Source: Bisporella sp. PMI_857 (taxonomy: Eukaryota > Ascomycota > Leotiomycetes > Helotiales > Helotiaceae). Taken from it: a DNA stretch of 64,000 nucleotides. Shown here piece after piece: positions 11,945 through 23,395 of this stretch (position 1 is its first letter; every line of letters begins with the position of its first letter). The notes beneath the pieces were generated by a model that saw only the letters and a program-made list of their open reading frames with translations, had not been told where the DNA came from and did no database searches. Both the position numbers and the translations under genes were made by a program. The DNA is taken from positions 124,001-188,000 of the forward strand of contig JAJSPD010000011.1 in NCBI GenBank assembly GCA_021307315.1. The letters run 5' to 3'.

Positions 11945-12216
11945 TGTAACAACTCAAGGCGAACAGGAATCTCGATCCGTGGATCTCAGGAAGAGGGACT
12001 CAAAGGTGTGAACGACTGTCAATTGTTATAACTAAGAGAACAAGCTACAGACAGAAGAAGGGAAGGAAAGCAGTGCTTTATATACTGGAGGCTGGCCAGG
12101 GTTAGTGTAAGCGAGCCCTGTGGTGTCGATCGCCAAGCTCTAAAAGGCCGAGCCCTGTAATATCAGGGGCCAAGCTCTAAGGGGCCAAGCCCTAAGCGAT
12201 AGGGCCAGGGCCGTGA
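11945..12216 (+). repeat. LTR (family starting TGTAACAACTC), copy 2
   Basis: Same ends as copy 1, with extra GC-rich internal segments. Flanks do not form a matching duplication. With copy 1 it brackets the zinc knuckle/protease fragment. Confidence 0.7.
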
Positions 12217-12631
12217 CAACATACAATTTTCGCTAAGTTCTACGTCGGCAAAAATAAAAGCGGCATGCCATGGTTTTTGGAGTGTTAAGGATGTCAAGAC
12301 CCTAATGGTGAACGTTTCAATCGTACCGAACCATCGAAACCAATTTAGCAAAGCACGCTTGGAGAACTGGCAAAAGGCAAAAGGGAATCTGGGAAGGAAC
12401 CATTCTGTGTTCGCCGATATCCACTCACCACCTTCTTACCGCTATACACTCGATTCACGCTGAAGTAGAGATCGCGAGCTAATACAGGGGGGGGGGGGGG
12501 TTGACCTCCAGAGGAAAATTTGGACACGAAACCTGAAAGCTGAAAGGAGATCTGTTTGCTCCGTAGATCATTTCCAGATTACTCTCTGGCGGGCGGTTAA
12601 ATGACCTTATCGGCAACACAAAGATGGTCTC
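12217..12631. other. Intergenic; poly-G tract
   Basis: Holds a run of 12 G at about 12487-12498. No gene was recognised. It probably contains the 3' flank of the minus-strand vWA-protease gene. Confidence 0.35.
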
Positions 12632-14976
12632 TCAAACAGGATCGTAATTGCTCTCGTAAAGACTTTGAATCAGAGCACCCACGGTCGGCTCGAATGTCCC
12701 CCTACATGCACTGCAGCAAACTTGATTCCAGGATCCTTCGTATTCACGTGCAGGAGCGCTGTTCTGGCAGTGCGGACAGGCCACTAGGAGATCATGAAAT
12801 GATGTGGGGAGGGCGCGGAGGATCTTTTCCCCGGAACTCACAGCATGCTTCTTCCAGCTCTCGACTTCATGAGCAGACAGATCATCCGTCGTCCAGTAGA
12901 TGTCAAAGAATCGCACGCGTGGACCACCTGCCACCTCCAATGTCGATGCCTTGTCGATAGAGAAGAAACCGTTGTTGCCGAAGGCGGGTCCCCACGAGTT
13001 CATAAAAGTGAGGGAAGTTTCATCACAGCGGACAAGAACAACTGCATGTCCTCCTAGCTCTCCTCTTGATGGCACGTGAAGGTCTTTCTGCGTAAGCGTA
13101 CCCTTTGGGTCAGTCTTATAAAACCTACTAAATTCAGCCCAGACGTTGGCATCAAGATGAAAGGTAGCAATGATTGGTCTGCGGGCATGAATTGCAGCTC
13201 TGGCACCTAATTCATCACATTCCTGGTACCGAAGGCGGTATGAAGGACAAATCTTGCTAAGCACCAGTTTCATACTTTGCCCATCATCATTATCACCGAA
13301 CACAGAGAGAAGATGAGCTCGGATTTTGAGGAAATCCTGCACTTCTCGACCGACGACACGATGTGATGCGAGATGAACAACACTGGCGGTGGCGTGTGCC
13401 CAGCAAATGCCTCGTTTCTCTTGGTCTGTGGCTTCTGCGCCTTCATTCGACGTCCGGATGTAGTCGTCGAGTGAAATCTCCCCGATCATGTCGGCGAGGG
13501 CGTCAGCGCTCGTTCCCAGATGTCGTGACGCCGTTGTGAATTCGTCAATTATTATGGGATTGTTGGCTTGGATGAAAAGCCTGCACTGGCCAGAGGTAGA
13601 GAGGGTCCATCCACGGCGCCGAAGTGCCTGGACGGGCCCTGAATTATTTGATGCGGTGCTAGCCATCTGAAACATGTTTCGGGCCGCTCTGGACCAGCTT
13701 TTGTCAACTTCCTCGACTCCTCGGAGTCGACGAGGATCTTTGATGGCTGAGTCAATGAGCAGACATGCAAAGATAGTTCTACCAGAGTTGCGAATTGTCT
13801 CAGCAGGAACTCGTGGATCTCCATCAGTGGCGTCTCCGTCAGAGATGAGGACCATGACTTTTGAGGAGAATGTCGAATTATGGAAGAGTGGCAGAACAGA
13901 CTGGAGGGCCTGGCACATTGGTGTTCCCCCATACAAATATGGTTCGATATCATCCAGGACATGTTCCCAATTCATGGTCTGAATGTCTCGATTCGAAATG
14001 TCTGCTTGTTGGGGTCGATCGCGGCCTGAAGTCTCTTGATAAGTTTGATAATATCGCTTGTGAGTCGTGGAGTAGCATTTGGTATGGATCTCAACAGAGT
14101 CGGAACATCTTGCTTGGCTGGCTTGGCTGGCTTGGCTGGGCCCTGTCTGTCATAGTCAGCGATAAGTTGGTCTGCATGACGAATGGCTTCGGATGCGGCT
14201 TGGCCCTGAATTATCGAACCAAAAAGACCCGTATTGTTCGTAGCAAATCGAGAGACACTGAGATATGTCTTGCAAGCATCAGGGAGCCGCTCGACGATCC
14301 GGCTGAGATCTCCTTGACGATCCGCGCCGGCGAACGCTATGAAGTACTTCCCGGCGGACTCCGGCGTCGTGTGGTCCTGGACATATTTCTCGCAATATGG
14401 TGCCCCAGCGCGCTTAAGTAGTTGGATAAGTGGCTCGTGGCCAGCTATCCGGTACAATTGCTGGCCATGTGCGCCCCAAACGCTTGCGATATATGAAGAA
14501 CTCAGTCCGTGTCTTGAAAGTAGAGCAGCAGCTTGGTTGTATGGTAGCTCCGAAGTCGACTGAGCAACCACAACATCAAGCAGTTCTAGCGCTTTCGTTC
14601 GTTCATCTAACAAGGCCAGCAAGTCGCAGGTTTTAACAGTACGCAAACCGAAGCAGAGCACCGCAGCGTACCTAGCCCCCGAGACTGTTAGCTGTTGTTC
14701 GTCACAGTATATGATTTGCAGACGAACCTCAATGAGTCAGCGGCCTTGAACAGAAATTGCAATCTTCACTTACATTTCCTTATTCTTTGCTGCAGCAATC
14801 CCATCCTCGGAAAGGCGGCATATCACGTCGAAAACCGTCTGAACTCGCTTTGGCTCAAGATCTCTAGAACCTTTGTCCGCATTCTGTGCATTTGAACGCA
14901 GCTTCAAAGGAGATTCCATTGACCCGGAAACATCGAAGACGATCGTGTGTAAAGCTTTCTCTGGATTTGAGTCCAT
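12632..14976 (-). CDS. vWA domain - papain-like cysteine protease - zinc ribbon protein (apparent frameshift)
   Basis: complement(12632..14671, 14774..14976), about 746 residues. The 102-nt intron has a GTAAGT donor. N-terminus: vWA MIDAS motif DVSGSM (residues 15-20). After a roughly 230-residue helical insert come the other MIDAS loops, YLYGGTPMC and ISDGDATDGD. Then a C1A papain-like protease with all expected residues: QEKRGICWAHA (Gln, Cys), GGHAVVLV (His) and MNSWG (Asn). The C-terminus has two CxxC pairs (CPHC and CSAC), a likely zinc ribbon. No signal peptide, so it is probably intracellular. Reading frame shifts by one base between DIIKLIKRLQAA and DISNRDIQTMNWEH, around 13975-14020. 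No good intron fits there, so this is a real frameshift, a sequence error or an unusual intron. Function is unknown; a signalling-coupled protease is inferred. Confidence 0.75.
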
Positions 14977-16049
14977 CTTGATTCACAAGGATGCGGGTCT
15001 AATCTGGTGAGGTCCTTGTATCGGGAAAAGAGACGAGCTGTGGCCAAAACCTTGACCTGAAGATTTCAGGCCGAGAAAAGGAAAAGCAAGAGAGAAACAA
15101 GAAGTTTCCTGGCAACCAGAACTTTATGTAGCTGAATGAAGACGAGGCTTTGGGCTTGGAAGATGTTGTGTTGATGTGGAGGCTGCGCAACCCACAAGCA
15201 CTCACATCGTGGCTGTGCTCTTGGCACACTATCTCTGCCATGTCCTATCTTTTTTGGCAACTCATTCTCCAATCTCTGAACTTTGACAATAAACAGAAGA
15301 CTAATTACGTTTTCCGCACAGAAGAGACAGAAGGATCTGCCGGAATCCAAGGCCCTAAAGATGTAGGAAGAGCTAAAGAGGAGCAGAAATAGTATCTGGG
15401 TAAAAGACAACTGTGGATGCAATTCAGAGCCAGATAGCTAGAATGTTGTAGAAGGTCAAGGAAATCCTCAGGGACAGTATCAACACCCTCACGTAATGCA
15501 GCAGAAATAACGCCAATAACTGGGCAAAATGAAAAACACTGTACAGATCACGTGCATCAGGGAGATAAGTCAGGGTTGGCGATGCGATTAGATGGAGGAT
15601 TAGTGCGCAGAAAATATGGGACAAAATATTAATCCATTGAGTATTCCAAACTGAAGCCGATTTCGAACTCTACCGTAGTGAGAAGTCATCAAACTATGTA
15701 CTTATAATTGAGCGCGAGACTACCAAGTGGACATGATGGCCCCGTTACATAGTTGAGGGTAGCAGCAGTACTTTGGGGGGTGCACAGCCACAAGCGTCCA
15801 GAAACGGATCTCGCTAAAATTAATTAACTAAAAAGCAAGCGACGTGCAATTCGCCTTTTACTGCAATAGTGCGGGGTGAACGTTGACCTCAGTTGCCGAA
15901 AGAAAGCGCTAAGATGCTCTAACAGAACAGAACAGAACATCCCTGGCACTTGCACTAAAGCATAAAGCAAGAGGACAAAGCAGAAGGGTAAAAGGATCAA
16001 AAAAATAAAAGCAATAGTTTTAATAGTTTGAAGACAGCATAAAAATGCT
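14977..16049. other. Intergenic, no gene seen
   Basis: Promoter side of the minus-strand vWA-protease gene. Open frames here are hydrophobic or short and lack motifs. Confidence 0.4.
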
Positions 16050-16729
16050 TACGAGTTTGACGTTTGAAGCGCAATACTCAGGCTGCTTAATTGATATAAC
16101 TTCCTTCTGCACCATTTCTGTAACAACCGGTATGCCCAAGGTGCGACACGGAGGTCATGGCACGGGATCAGGAGGCTGATGAACAGGGTATGAGGGGTTT
16201 CAGAGCCGATACGGAGGAGAGTCGGAGTCGCCTATATAAAGGGCCTGCTCCAACTCTCTACAGTTGTTCCTCATGTTTTTGTATCCTTCGTAGGTAGACC
16301 TATAAGGCAATCACTATCAGCCTATTGTACGCACTCCCATATGCCTCTATTCTAGCCCGTGATTCCTTGCGTCGTTACAATTTCGATTTGAGGATGAATC
16401 TGCTTCCAACCCCGAGCACGGAAAAAAGCCACGCGATTGCCTTCTTTGCTATAGGAAGCAGCAAGTCCTGATACTAGAATTTGTAGAGTCGTTAAATTGG
16501 TTTCGGCCATATCGAGGAGCTGGGTGACATTGCAAATAGCAGCTCCGAAGACCAGCTGCTTGAAGAGTCTGCGACGTTCTGCAAACTCTTGGACTTGAAA
16601 AACAACAAGCCCTATATCGTTAACTTCAATTTTCACTGCGCACAGCCATTGGGGTAGCTTCTCGACGAGAGTGCGCGAGTTATTAATTCCCTCCCGGTTT
16701 GCACAACCAGAGTGCTGATAGCAACGCAA
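16050..16729 (-). pseudogene. Unidentified open frame interrupted by a solo LTR
   Basis: A minus-strand frame of 125 codons (16352-16729) continues in phase on the other side of the LTR at 16119-16379 once the LTR and one copy of its duplication are removed (joining IHPQIE to MVQKEVISIKQPE). That shows the frame predates the insertion. An upstream ATG with a GTAAGT donor at about 16750 does not join in phase. I do not recognise the protein. It may be a host gene or an older element gene. Confidence 0.35.
16119..16379 (+). repeat. Solo LTR (TGTAACAACCGG family)
   Basis: Starts TGTAACAACCGG and ends GTCGTTACA. It is flanked by a perfect 5-bp duplication ATTTC (16114-16118 and 16380-16384). It contains a TATATAAAG promoter-like box near 16231. 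No internal retroelement sequence is attached. Confidence 0.85.
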
Positions 16730-17303
16730 CTCGCAATAACTTACAGGGGATCCATTGTGCCAGGCTATGCTATACTGCGATGTCGTTTTCGCGGATGCTC
16801 AGTGTTGGATTCAGCTTTAGCTTTTCTGTCCTTCGGTGGCAAAGCTAGAGCTTCTCTCTCTTTAGACGAACACAGATATTGGAGTCAGAAAACAAAAGCT
16901 AGAACAAGAGCATGAGCAGGATTGTAGATCTTCAGAGGATATCGAGCACGGTGTAGATAGTTAGATTGTATTGTTATAAGGCATGAGCAATGTTAAAAGC
17001 GTGATCAGTATGGCGTTTGCTCAAGTGGATGTTACAGAAGTTATATAACGCTGGAGGGCCTTCGTGACCCAAAGCGCTTCTCGGTACTCCATAGGACGAA
17101 AACAGTTTTGTTTCTAACACTCACAGTACAGATGCTATAAATGTGTTACGCAACGATTTTACCCCGTAGGGACAGGTGTGCTAGCCAGGAGGTGGTAGGC
17201 GACACTGATAAATCAGATCATAGAATTAAAAGAACCCGAAGGGCATCCCCCGAAGAGAGAGGGAAAGCACTGTTATTCGTCAACGAATATCAGCTTTGGT
17301 AAC

Positions 17304-17486
17304 TGTTGGAATGCATGTATATAGCTTCACGCGTTCCATGTCGCGGGGATTGTGGGTCTTCTACCACCTATATATCTACCTGGCATTAGGCCGTAGCTTA
17401 GAATGAATTAACGAATATCAAAACCATACCAGCAAGAGCGTAGTCACAGCTACTACGCCTTTTGCTACGTGGTAGGTATTCCGACA
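17304..17486 (-). repeat. Solo LTR (TGT(C/T)GGAAT family)
   Basis: The plus strand reads TGTTGGAATGC ... ATTCCGACA, with perfect 5-bp duplication GTAAC (17299-17303 and 17487-17491). It is an inverted relative of the LTR beginning at 28981; a truncated relative begins at 58406. Confidence 0.85.
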
Positions 17487-17491
17487 GTAAC

Positions 17492-18620
17492 CTTCCCGTC
17501 TATGGTGTAATAGAGAGTTTTATTAAATGGCAGGCAGGCGTATCTGGCAAAGAATCAAAGCCAATTAAAAAGCAGCGTCGTTCACATTATGCAGCGCAGT
17601 GTCCAAAGTAGGCATGAGAAACGCAGGGGTTCTATAATCTAAGGCTGTATGATTTTCGTTGTACAGTTGGGGCGCAAGAAGTTTGAATCCCCTGTCACTC
17701 CCGCTAAGTAAGTTAAATTATAATACTTCTAAGTATAATTGTTGGTATGTTAGGTCAAGTGAAAGGGATTTTGTGGGTCCTGAGTCAATGGGGTTCACTA
17801 GGATTCAGTAGCATATAAAAGAACGCATTGTACTAGTAGCAACAATCAGACACAATTTTACCACATTCTACTTACCAGAAACCACGTACAAGTACACGGC
17901 GTTGCTACAAGTAGAGTGGTGCCTCAATAATACTTTTTGATTAACTTGTATAATTCTTGTTCGGCTTAATGCCTTTTTTTGAAGAAAAACAACTACATTT
18001 TGAGTGCAATAGCGCAGAAGCAAACAAAGGCAAAAGCATTAGGAGTGTGTTACGCCTATGCTGTGCTCAAATGCCAAGGACGATAGAGTATTCCAGGGCG
18101 TACTACTATACTTCCTTTCACTACCCGAACTCCTTCTTCACCTCGCAAGGCTCGTGTCCTTCCCCTCCCCCTCTCGCACATCTTCTTCTTTTTGCTACCA
18201 CTACTTCACACAACTATTTCACGGCCAAGTTGAAGACTTGAAGTCCCAAACAAGTTAGGTTGGGCATCCTATTGCCGAGCGATCATAAAGTTCGGTCGGA
18301 ATTATCACAAGCATCGAATTGCAGAATGGGCCGACGCATATATGACATTGAACAAGGTTAGGTCTAAGGATCATACCTAGCCTATTGCGGAAGTGGTAAG
18401 TATGCTTGCGGACGATGGATGCTTACTTTTACCTTCGATGACGAGTCTGCATACGGGGTTACATGTGATAATACACATGTGATACTCATGTGGGAGTATC
18501 ACACCTCTATAAGTAGATAGATTCCTTTCTGTAGATTTGTGATTCAACAACCTTCAGCAATTGACTCGTTTTACCCCCATACTTTCTGAGGGCCACGTGA
18601 CTCTCATTCAACATATGAAC
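17492..18620. other. Intergenic; possible LTR remnant and a hairpin
   Basis: Bases about 17754-17909 start TGTTAGGTC and end TTGCTACA and could be an old LTR, but there is no target duplication. An 11-bp-arm hairpin lies at 18477-18503 (TGTGATACTC against GAGTATCACA). No gene was recognised. Confidence 0.35.
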
Positions 18621-18772
18621 TGTAAGGTGCTGGAGTAGTGTGGCACAAATCAACTCCTATTGAACAAAATCTCTACCCTTTCTAATACGTCTCGAGTCCT
18701 CTACTTATACCCTCCGAACCCCTGACGACCCCCTACGTGCCCATACATGCCAAGTCTCAGTGCCTTTACCGA
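18621..18772 (+). repeat. Truncated LTR (TGTAAGGTGC family)
   Basis: Matches the start of the LTR at 51381 and the inverted solo LTR at 48295-48497 (TGTAAGGTGCTGG, then TACTTATACCCTCCG). The 3' end is lost. Confidence 0.6.
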
Positions 18773-20020
18773 GACCAGGCTATAACTCTGGACACAAAGG
18801 CGAGCATAGCTCAATTACCCCGCCTGTCCCGGACTGGGACAGCCTACACGTGGGACTTTGAATGCAGTTGGTGCCATAAGGCTGCGCCTCGTTCGAGAGG
18901 AAAAGCTACCTATGCTGGTATTAGTGCCCAGCCACGCAATTATTAGCACGCCACATCCCGCCAGGGTCACGCTAGGGTGTGGAGGGCATGCCGCTCATTC
19001 TTTGCGCAAAGGCAACCCCTTCTATTAATGCTTCCTAAGTAAGTTGTTGTTCTACACTCAAATCGACATTTGCACCGTAGAATGATCTCATAGTCTTTAC
19101 AGTCGCTACCGAAATCGGCATCCTCTTTTTTAATCTCTATGACTTTTAAATAAATTCCAAGCTTTCACTTCCAGCCTCGCCAGCCGAAATCCAGCTGTAA
19201 CCAAAAAGCAACAGGTGATGAGCGGGACCAGGCAGACAGAGCCATTCTATTGTGCCCTGCGATGCTAGACACTAGCTGCCTAATGCCAAGATACCCACTC
19301 GCTCTTAATGGCTGCTTGTGGCTGAGCAATGCAAGTATTGGAAAATTAATTAAACCCGAAAAGCAAAAAGGAGGACACTGATTTCGCTAGCGACTGTACA
19401 CTCTGCCTAGAACGAACGCGATTTTTAGCCATTGCCTCTAAGGGGAATCCGCTCCTCTTGCAAAATTGCTGACGAATTCGAAGATGGCCTCCCGGTTTAA
19501 AATTGAGCATAGGCCCACCTTCGTAAGCTGGTAGAGGATCTGGCCCGAATTGTGCTAGGTCAAATATGGTATAGCGCAGACGCTGCTATGGTGTTGTTCA
19601 TGACGCGCATAAGACGCCACTCTTCCCTACACGGCGAAATTTTCTCGTGCCAGCCATACCAGACTCATTTCTTCAAATGCCTAGTGCAGTTCTCATCTGG
19701 CGCTTCAGAATCAGGACCCCGAAATTTGAATAGCTGGCGATATCCACGGTATAATAGGGGGTTGAATCTTGGATATTAAATCCTGTGATGAGCATAACGA
19801 TGGCGACGACCAAGACGTTCAAGTTTCACTCATTGCATGAGGATCCTATAGCAAAAGTGGCGGAGAATCATGAGACATCATAAACGGAATGACAAACCGA
19901 TAGGACAGAGCATGCAATTTCTTGGCAGCAGTTTTACCATTTTTTATTTTTTTATTTGGATATATCACGCTTTATGATTTGTCCAATCAGAAACATTGAT
20001 GCTTCATAGCGCCGGTCGAG
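18773..20020. other. Intergenic, no gene seen
   Basis: No motif-bearing frame. Probably mixed element debris and the 3' flank of the HET gene. Confidence 0.4.
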
Positions 20021-21985
20021 TCAGAGAAGGGAGAAGTTTGAAAGCCCCGCTTTCGACGATCTCCGTAGCTTCAGCTCCTCCTCAACCATGATTCCATGTA
20101 CATAACATGGTCCGATTAACTTGAGTTGCAGTGATGATAGTGGTCTGTTATTGTCTAATTGCCCAATAGGTCGGAGTATGAATGGCACGCGGCCACCCAT
20201 CAATACACATACAAAGTCTCCAACTTCCGTTGCATTCGGTGAAAGTGCCAACTTCCCATTGTCAAGTGCACAGAGTTTTCTTCCGATTGTCGCCTGCCTG
20301 AGCGAAGAAACAAACGGCAGCAGCTCTGCAGACTCCTCATCTGATGAGGCAACCTCTCCATGGTCGTTCACCCCTTCTACAGAGTTTATCCATCTACTAT
20401 ACTCGTGCGTGTCCTTAATGGGTACGTCCCTCACATGCTTCATAGACACGTTAATAGTCTCCGAGAGAGAAACGACGCTGGTTGGAGAATTGTATGTGGG
20501 GTTAAAGAGTAGGGTGCGTGAGTAGGCTGTCAAGGTATCCCAGTACTCTAGCCTGGCTTTTTGGAGCGGATCAGGTTGATGTGTCCAGGCTTGAGGATAT
20601 ACATCAAAGCGCCGTGACTGAAGTGAGAGCCGAGCTTCATTGACATTTTTTGGCTCCCAAGCTCGCACGAAGTGTTGCCATCTGTCAGTCAAGTAATGGC
20701 CATACGGGATATCGTTGACAGTCCTAGCAACCTCGGCGTACATAAAGCCGCTCAGGAGAAGATGATCCCTCAGCTTATCAAGGTGCTCAATCGTTATTTC
20801 GGAAACCTCGTTCCTTACGTGACCGCCTCCATTGTTAGAATCAGCAAGAGACTGAGTTGCCATGGGATCAGAGGGATAGAAACTCTGGGTCCAATCTGGG
20901 CTCCAGCTCGGAAGGCCTTTAACATTGGACTCGCCTATCGGCCGACACATGAGAATGTCAAGCGTTCGTTGGGTTGAAATCCAAGCCTTCACCAAGTCGA
21001 TATAAACCTCTGGGACGGACTTCATGTAGTCAGGCAGGACTTGAAGATCATCGCTGACTATCTTCAATATAGAGTAGATCTTGTCTCTCGGATCGGAAGC
21101 TTGGCGATGGCCAAACTTGGGAAGCAGTACCTCAAACCCTCCTTGGTCAAGGCTTCCTGTCTTTGCAAATGCTAACTCATCAATTGTACTGGATATCTGT
21201 CGCAGTCGATCGCTTGGGCTGGCATACCCTCCAACGCCTAAAAGACTGTAAGCAACGTTGTGCCTATAGTAAAGCCCCGCTTCTGTAGCATCTTTCGCTA
21301 TTCTATGTTCGTCATCATGGACATGAAGGAGGCTGTGATAAAAGTCTTCCCAAAGCAAACACCGATAACCGACAACAAACTCCACAATTTTGGAATTGAC
21401 AACTTCCTGTACTACCCAACTCCTATTCCACCAGCTCCGAGCAAAAAGGTTATCTAGAGCTTTGTATTCTATCGACGTGGTGCTTAAGCGGTCGGCTAAG
21501 ATAGCCGATGGTCGGCTCCAACTCTCAATGACATCTAAAGCAAGATCACTGTCCTCCGACTGCTCTCCTAGCCAAACAATTACCCGCGCTGCCGAGCCAT
21601 ATATGCGAAACATGAGCTGGACCTGCGCACTCCGCTCTTCCAAATTCTGCTGATCAATGCAGATGGCGTCGACCCAAAGAATCCTCGGTTTATGCTCAAA
21701 TCTTAGGTGCAAAAGTGCGGTGTAGAGATTCTCTGTAACAAAAACTGTGGCTCCGTTGATGTAGATAACTTTGCGTGAGCTTGAGTCGCCCCAGGTATAT
21801 GAAAGAGCTTCATACCCTTCCTCCTCCTCGACAAACCCGCCAAGGAACCATTCGCCGTGCTCAAGGTCTTTAGTGTTAAGGCTACACTGGATGTGGTCGT
21901 CCCTAGCTCCCGCCTTCAAGGTGAGCAAGCGGATTTGCTCAGAGTCTCCAAACGGTATATAGACGTATGCCTGAGTTTGATTCAT
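20021..21985 (-). CDS. HET domain protein
   Basis: Single-exon gene of 654 residues starting at the ATG at 21985. The HET domain (PF06985) begins near residue 57 with GYEALSYTWGD. It continues through LRFEHKPRILWVDAICIDQ, VQLMFRIYGSAARVIVWLGE, a WVVQEV-type motif and ASDPRDKIYSIL, all hallmark segments. The C-terminal half is the usual divergent region of long fungal HET proteins. HET domains trigger cell death after non-self recognition in fungi; many such genes are orphans with no known partner. No premature stop or frameshift is seen. It lies about 1.4 kb upstream of, and divergent from, the HET-NACHT-WD40 gene. Partner relations are not known. Confidence 0.9.
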   Translation of the reverse strand: MNQTQAYVYIPFGDSEQIRLLTLKAGARDDHIQCSLNTKDLEHGEWFLGGFVEEEEGYEALSYTWGDSSSRKVIYINGATVFVTENLYTALLHLRFEHKPRILWVDAICIDQQNLEERSAQVQLMFRIYGSAARVIVWLGEQSEDSDLALDVIESWSRPSAILADRLSTTSIEYKALDNLFARSWWNRSWVVQEVVNSKIVEFVVGYRCLLWEDFYHSLLHVHDDEHRIAKDATEAGLYYRHNVAYSLLGVGGYASPSDRLRQISSTIDELAFAKTGSLDQGGFEVLLPKFGHRQASDPRDKIYSILKIVSDDLQVLPDYMKSVPEVYIDLVKAWISTQRTLDILMCRPIGESNVKGLPSWSPDWTQSFYPSDPMATQSLADSNNGGGHVRNEVSEITIEHLDKLRDHLLLSGFMYAEVARTVNDIPYGHYLTDRWQHFVRAWEPKNVNEARLSLQSRRFDVYPQAWTHQPDPLQKARLEYWDTLTAYSRTLLFNPTYNSPTSVVSLSETINVSMKHVRDVPIKDTHEYSRWINSVEGVNDHGEVASSDEESAELLPFVSSLRQATIGRKLCALDNGKLALSPNATEVGDFVCVLMGGRVPFILRPIGQLDNNRPLSSLQLKLIGPCYVHGIMVEEELKLRRSSKAGLSNFSLL

Positions 21986-22578
21986 GATTTTAGATGCCTA
22001 TAGGCGAAGCCAGCATTTGGTGTCCCTCTACCGTGCTTGTTATGCTTCGTGCTTGATATGCCCTGCGATTGCCGTTGCTGCCATCGTTGTGCCCACTATT
22101 ATGCCTTGTCATATGTTCTGGTGGCCGCTCCCTCTATCGTCTTGTATCGTCGAGTATGGCCGTGTATGGTCGCCTATCGTCGTGCACACCGTCGTATTCG
22201 CAGTCGTTACTATAGGAAACTTGAGGACGGTTATCTCCTCGAAGGAGGTAACGTAGGAATTCATGTGGTGGCGGCGGCGATAAAGGAGCGGATCCCTTAT
22301 TGATACCAGGGCTGACAACCTTAGAGGTTGATCATTGTGTTAAAGTTCGTCGCAACAGCCAAAAGAGAAGTCAGCAAACATGGGCCACTTCCTTACTCCC
22401 GCTTGAGAGGGGAAGACGGAATTTTTCGGCAGCAGTCCGCCGCACTCAGCCACATGCTCAGCAGCCACAGCCTTAATTATATGGAAGATAAATAAGTTAC
22501 GCTGTAATTACCGCCGTAACCATGACCAGGGACCCCTGATCACTTGATTGGAGGTATCAACCTATGTGGACTCCTGGG
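21986..22578. other. Intergenic between HET gene and solo LTR
   Basis: Contains a pyrimidine/CG-rich stretch (about 22030-22250) with frames open on the plus strand but compositionally odd. Most likely the HET gene promoter and 5' leader. Confidence 0.35.
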
Positions 22579-22836
22579 TGTAACAACTCAAGGCCAACAG
22601 GGATCTCGATCCGTAGATCTCAGGTAGAGGGACTCAAAGGTATGAACGACTGTCAATTGTTATAACTAAGAGAACAAGCTACAGACGGAGGAAGGGAAAG
22701 AAAGCAGTGCTTTATATACAAGAGGCTGGCCAGGGGCCAGTGTAAGCGAGCCCCGTAGTGTCGGTCGCCAAGCTCTAAGATGCCGAGCCCTGTGGTATCA
22801 GGAGCCAAGCTCCAAGATAGGGCCAGGGCCGTGACA
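22579..22836 (+). repeat. Solo LTR (TGTAACAACTC family), copy 3
   Basis: TGTAACAACTC ... GCCGTGACA with perfect 5-bp duplication CTGGG (22574-22578 and 22837-22841). It sits about 560 bp upstream of the HET-NACHT-WD40 start. Confidence 0.9.
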
Positions 22837-22841
22837 CTGGG

Positions 22842-23395
22842 CACCATAAGGCTGACAGTGATTTTTCAGCATCGTGGCGAGGCTCAGAAACCTAATCAAA
22901 CTATTCTATAAGTTTGAAAGGCGTAAAAAGCTCGTAGTGGTACTATAAGTCGAGCAGCCTTATTTTACTCCGAATTGACGCCGTCCGCAATTAAGCGCGA
23001 CGATGACGACGCGATCGTAACTTTCAGAGTAGCCGGCGTTTAGACTGTTCAGCAGTGGTCACACAATATAACTAACACAAAAATATAGGAATTTTCAATA
23101 GATTCACAAATTTAGAATCAATTGAATTCAAAGTACCGATGGTTTGTCTCGTCACGGGGCGTCTCTCGACGCAGGGACGGACGTTAACACATAATATCAA
23201 GGTAATTATTCTTTCCGCCCCACTTTGGAAAGTTACAGTACCACACTACGAGGCTGGCATTCAGCTGAGTTGGCACGACCGCAGCCTAATTCAACCCCCA
23301 TCCCGACTCAACAAATAGCTTTACATGCCTGCCGAATTTACGACAAATACTCACTGCGAAATTTTCCTGGGATTCTCGATGATCTGGTCTGACCG
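22842..23395. other. Upstream region of the HET-NACHT-WD40 gene
   Basis: No gene. Presumed promoter and 5' leader of the NLR gene. Confidence 0.4.

Noticed and set aside
15066..15422. 118-codon hydrophobic minus-strand frame
   Set aside because: Leu/Phe-rich runs only, with no family motif; lies in the upstream flank of the vWA-protease gene.
17650..17700. B-box-like GTTTGAATCCC near 17672
   Set aside because: No A box or stem at the expected distance; treated as chance.
22000..22310. Overlapping plus-strand frames with Arg/Val-rich translations
   Set aside because: Composition follows a biased stretch in the HET gene leader; no motif or splice signal.
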